A stretch of DNA of 64,000 nt from Rhodococcus tukisamuensis NBRC 100609 (GTDB lineage Bacteria > Actinomycetota > Actinomycetes > Mycobacteriales > Mycobacteriaceae), in the NCBI RefSeq assembly GCF_001894985.1, contig NZ_BCXG01000009.1, positions 1-64,000 of the forward strand, given 5' to 3'. A program made the position numbers and the translations under genes. The notes beneath the pieces were generated by a model. The model saw only the letters and a list, made by a program, of their open reading frames with translations. It was not told the DNA's origin and made no database searches. This document shows, in pieces, positions 61,979 to 64,000 of the stretch; positions within the stretch are counted from its first letter, which is position 1, and each line of letters opens with the position of its first letter.

Positions 61979-62025
61979 TCACAACATCTCGGGTTCTATG
62001 GATTGTCGGACACAAGGTGTAGTGT
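61979..62025 (+). promoter_or_regulatory. Tandem NrdR-box-like sites in the nrdH promoter region
   Basis: Box 2, ACACAAGGTGTAGTGT (62010-62025), matches the NrdR consensus as I recall it (ACACwATATATwGTGT) at 13 of 16 positions. Box 1, TCACAACATCTCGGGT (61979-61994), matches at 11 of 16. Their starts are 31 bp apart, the three-helical-turn spacing typical of NrdR pairs. They lie in a 353-bp interval (61829-62181) without a gene. Confidence 0.6.
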
Positions 62026-62181
62026 CAGGAACGCCAAGAGGGCAGAGCGGCCGCGACCCCAGTCCGAAGGCTCGACCATCGTTTGTCAAGGCCGGACAGC
62101 TGTTCCAGTAGGTGAGATTCACACCGTGATCCTCCGCTTCACTGACCATCAGTTCCGTAAGCCAGGGAAAGAGGGACTTAC

Positions 62182-62415
62182 ATGAGCATCACCGTCTACA
62201 CCAAGCCGGCGTGCGTTCAGTGCAATGCGACCTACCGGGCGCTCGACAAGGCCGGTATCGAGTACTCCATCATCGACATCAGCGAGGACGCGGAGGCCCG
62301 CGACTACGTGATGGCGCTGGGTTACCTGCAGGCCCCCGTGGTGGTGGCCGGTGACGATCACTGGTCGGGCTTCCGTCCGGACCGGATCAAGTCGCTCACG
62401 GTCAACGCCGCCTGA
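62182..62415 (+). CDS. nrdH: Glutaredoxin-like protein NrdH
   Basis: The protein has 77 residues. The redox motif C-V-Q-C is at residues 11-14, and W-S-G-F-R-P-D is the C-terminal NrdH signature. It reduces the class Ib ribonucleotide reductase using thioredoxin reductase. G-A-G-G-G-A-C-T precedes the start. First gene of nrdHIE. Confidence 0.95.
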   Translation: MSITVYTKPACVQCNATYRALDKAGIEYSIIDISEDAEARDYVMALGYLQAPVVVAGDDHWSGFRPDRIKSLTVNAA

Positions 62416-62438
62416 AGAACTTACGGAGATGACAGGCC

Positions 62439-62897
62439 ATGACATCGCTGGTCTACTTCTCCAGCGCGTCGGAGAACACCCACCGCTTCGTTCAGAAGTT
62501 GGGTGTCCCGGCCACGCGCATTCCGTTGCATGACCGCGCCGGCACATTCGAGGTCGACGAACCGTACGTCCTGATCCTGCCCACCTACGGTGGCGGGATC
62601 ACCGCGACGGGTCGGGACACGAGCTACGTGCCGAAGCAGGTCATCCGGTTCCTCAACAACGAGCACAACAGGTCGCTGATCCGTGGGGTCATCGCGGCAG
62701 GCAATACCAACTTCGGTGAGTCCTTCTGCTTCGCCGGAGACGTCATTTCAAGGAAGTGTCAGGTCCCGTACCTGTACCGCTTCGAACTCATGGGCACCGC
62801 CGAGGACGTCATTCGCGTCCGCGAGGGCCTCGAACAATTCATGGAGAGTGAACAGTGGCACCGACCATCACAGACACAGCCCCGGCTGGGAGTGTAG
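62439..62897 (+). CDS. nrdI: Flavodoxin-like protein NrdI
   Basis: The protein has 152 residues. [12 protein letters not shown] binds FMN, and L-P-T-Y-G-G-G and [11 protein letters not shown] are typical. NrdI generates the oxidant that builds the dimanganese-tyrosyl cofactor of NrdF. Its last 43 bp overlap the start of nrdE. Confidence 0.94.
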   Translation: MTSLVYFSSASENTHRFVQKLGVPATRIPLHDRAGTFEVDEPYVLILPTYGGGITATGRDTSYVPKQVIRFLNNEHNRSLIRGVIAAGNTNFGESFCFAGDVISRKCQVPYLYRFELMGTAEDVIRVREGLEQFMESEQWHRPSQTQPRLGV

Positions 62898-64000
62898 AGC
62901 GCGCTGTGGCACGACCCGACGTCTCCTCGGGGGAGCTCGACTACCACGCGCTCAACGCGATGCTCAACCTGTACGGCCCCAACGGCGAGATCCAGTTCGA
63001 CAAGGACCGCGAGGCCGCGAACCAGTACTTCCTCCAGCACGTCAACCAGAACACCGTCTTCTTCCACAACCAGGACGAGAAGCTGGACTACCTGGTCAAG
63101 GAGAACTACTACGAGCGTGAGGTCCTCGACCAGTACACCCGCAACTTCGTCAAGTCGCTGATCGACCACGCGTACTCCAAGAAGTTCCGGTTCCCCACCT
63201 TCCTCGGCGCGTTCAAGTACTACACCTCGTACACGCTCAAGACGTTCGACGGCAAGCGCTACCTGGAGCGGTTCGAGGACCGGGTCTGCATGGTCGCGCT
63301 CACCCTCGCCGCGGGCGACGAGGACCTGGCCGTCAAGCTGGTCGACGAGATCATCGCCGGCCGCTTCCAGCCGGCCACCCCGACCTTCCTCAACTCCGGC
63401 AAGAAGCAGCGCGGCGAGCCCGTGTCCTGCTTCCTGCTGCGCATCGAGGACAACATGGAGTCCATCGGTCGCTCCATCAACTCGGCCCTGCAGCTGTCCA
63501 AGCGCGGCGGCGGAGTTGCGTTGCTGCTCAGCAACGTTCGCGAACACGGGGCCCCGATCAAGAAGATCGAGAACCAGAGCTCGGGCGTCATCCCGATCAT
63601 GAAATTGCTCGAGGACTCGTTCTCGTACGCCAACCAGCTCGGCGCGCGTCAGGGCGCGGGCGCGGTGTACCTGCACGCGCACCACCCGGACATCTACCGC
63701 TTCCTCGACACCAAGCGGGAGAACGCGGACGAGAAGATCCGCATCAAGACCCTCTCGCTCGGCGTCGTCATCCCGGACATCACGTTCGAGCTGGCGAAGA
63801 AGAACGAGGACATGTACCTCTTCTCGCCGTACGACGTCGAGCGCATCTACGGGAAGCCGTTCGCGGACATCGACGTCACCGAGAAGTACTACGAGATGGT
63901 CGACGACAAGCGGATCCGCAAGACGAAGATCAAGGCCCGCGAGTTCTTCCAGACCGTCGCGGAGCTGCAGTTCGAGTCCGGCTACCCGTACATCATGTAC
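62855..64000 (+). CDS. nrdE: Class Ib ribonucleotide reductase large subunit NrdE (partial)
   Basis: The frame opens at GTG 62855 inside nrdI and is still open at the window end (382 codons, about 55% of the usual length). [12 protein letters not shown] and N-Q-N-T-V-F-F-H-N match mycobacterial Nrd[10 protein letters not shown] has one redox cysteine, and the loop [10 protein letters not shown] follows. It reduces ribonucleoside diphosphates. GTG 62906 just after nrdI is an alternative, but the distance to D-Y-H-A-L favours 62855. nrdF is not in the window. Confidence 0.93.
   Translation, partial: MAPTITDTAPAGSVERAVARPDVSSGELDYHALNAMLNLYGPNGEIQFDKDREAANQYFLQHVNQNTVFFHNQDEKLDYLVKENYYEREVLDQYTRNFVKSLIDHAYSKKFRFPTFLGAFKYYTSYTLKTFDGKRYLERFEDRVCMVALTLAAGDEDLAVKLVDEIIAGRFQPATPTFLNSGKKQRGEPVSCFLLRIEDNMESIGRSINSALQLSKRGGGVALLLSNVREHGAPIKKIENQSSGVIPIMKLLEDSFSYANQLGARQGAGAVYLHAHHPDIYRFLDTKRENADEKIRIKTLSLGVVIPDITFELAKKNEDMYLFSPYDVERIYGKPFADIDVTEKYYEMVDDKRIRKTKIKAREFFQTVAELQFESGYPYIMY

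Overview
The window is 64 kb of very GC-rich DNA, densely packed with genes on both strands. It reads as chromosome of a mycolic-acid actinobacterium (Mycobacteriales). Rhodococcus or a close Nocardiaceae relative is the best guess; I do not name a species. Support comes from gene blocks matching what I recall of Mycobacterium tuberculosis: zinc metalloprotease / YlbL / UPF0182 (Rv3193c-Rv3195 type), fadE24-fadE23 (Rv3139-Rv3140), prfB / MscS / Pro-rich protein / ftsE / ftsX / smpB (Rv3100c-Rv3105c), the fluC pair plus pgm (Rv3068c-Rv3070) and nrdHIE. Actinobacterial initiator tRNAs, a tmRNA with a D-Y-A-L-A-A tag and an Rpf cell-wall hydrolase agree. No database was searched; synteny statements are from memory.

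Layout. 0-7.2 kb: a truncated gene, the metalloprotease, a Lon-like PDZ protease coupled to two SMR pumps, a PPA1309-family protein and a large UPF0182 membrane protein. 7.2-9.3 kb: a secreted Rpf hydrolase with a riboswitch-like leader, and three identical initiator tRNA genes. 9.3-15 kb: an acyl-CoA synthetase and the fadE23/fadE24 pair. The 3' end of fadE23 is duplicated around a decayed 1.2 kb element containing the tail of a tyrosine integrase. 15-21 kb: a two-component system, membrane proteins, a BM3-like P450 and hisN. 21-30.7 kb: translation and division genes (prfB, ftsEX, smpB), an EF-G-like GTPase and ssrA. 31-36 kb: secreted hydrolases (GDPD, PhoD-like, lipase). 36-41 kb: fluoride exporters, phosphoglucomutase, an MFS pump and an iron/manganese transporter. 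41-47 kb: a MauE/DsbA redox pair, tRNA-Ala, a cell-wall amidase, a CobW GTPase, RhlE helicase and an SDR relic. 47-51.4 kb: a divergent molybdenum-cofactor cluster. 51-62 kb: NAD synthetase, nucleosidase, META lipoprotein, regulators with efflux or esterase partners, and a siderophore-interacting reductase. 62-64 kb: nrdH-nrdI-nrdE, cut by the window end, behind tandem NrdR-box-like sites.

The genes form several functional units. prfB, smpB, ssrA and the EF-G-like protein bear on translation termination and rescue. ftsEX, the Rpf protein, the amidase and the CHAP protein bear on peptidoglycan remodelling. moaE-moaCB-moeA and moaA-moaD supply most molybdopterin synthesis steps. MarR with a DHA2 pump is a typical drug-responsive efflux operon. 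Most of the window is ordinary core genome. The clearest anomaly is the relic integrative element at the 3' end of fadE23 (11130-12396). The next most useful observations are the Rpf leader RNA, the initiator-tRNA triplication, the fadE24 palindrome and the NrdR boxes.
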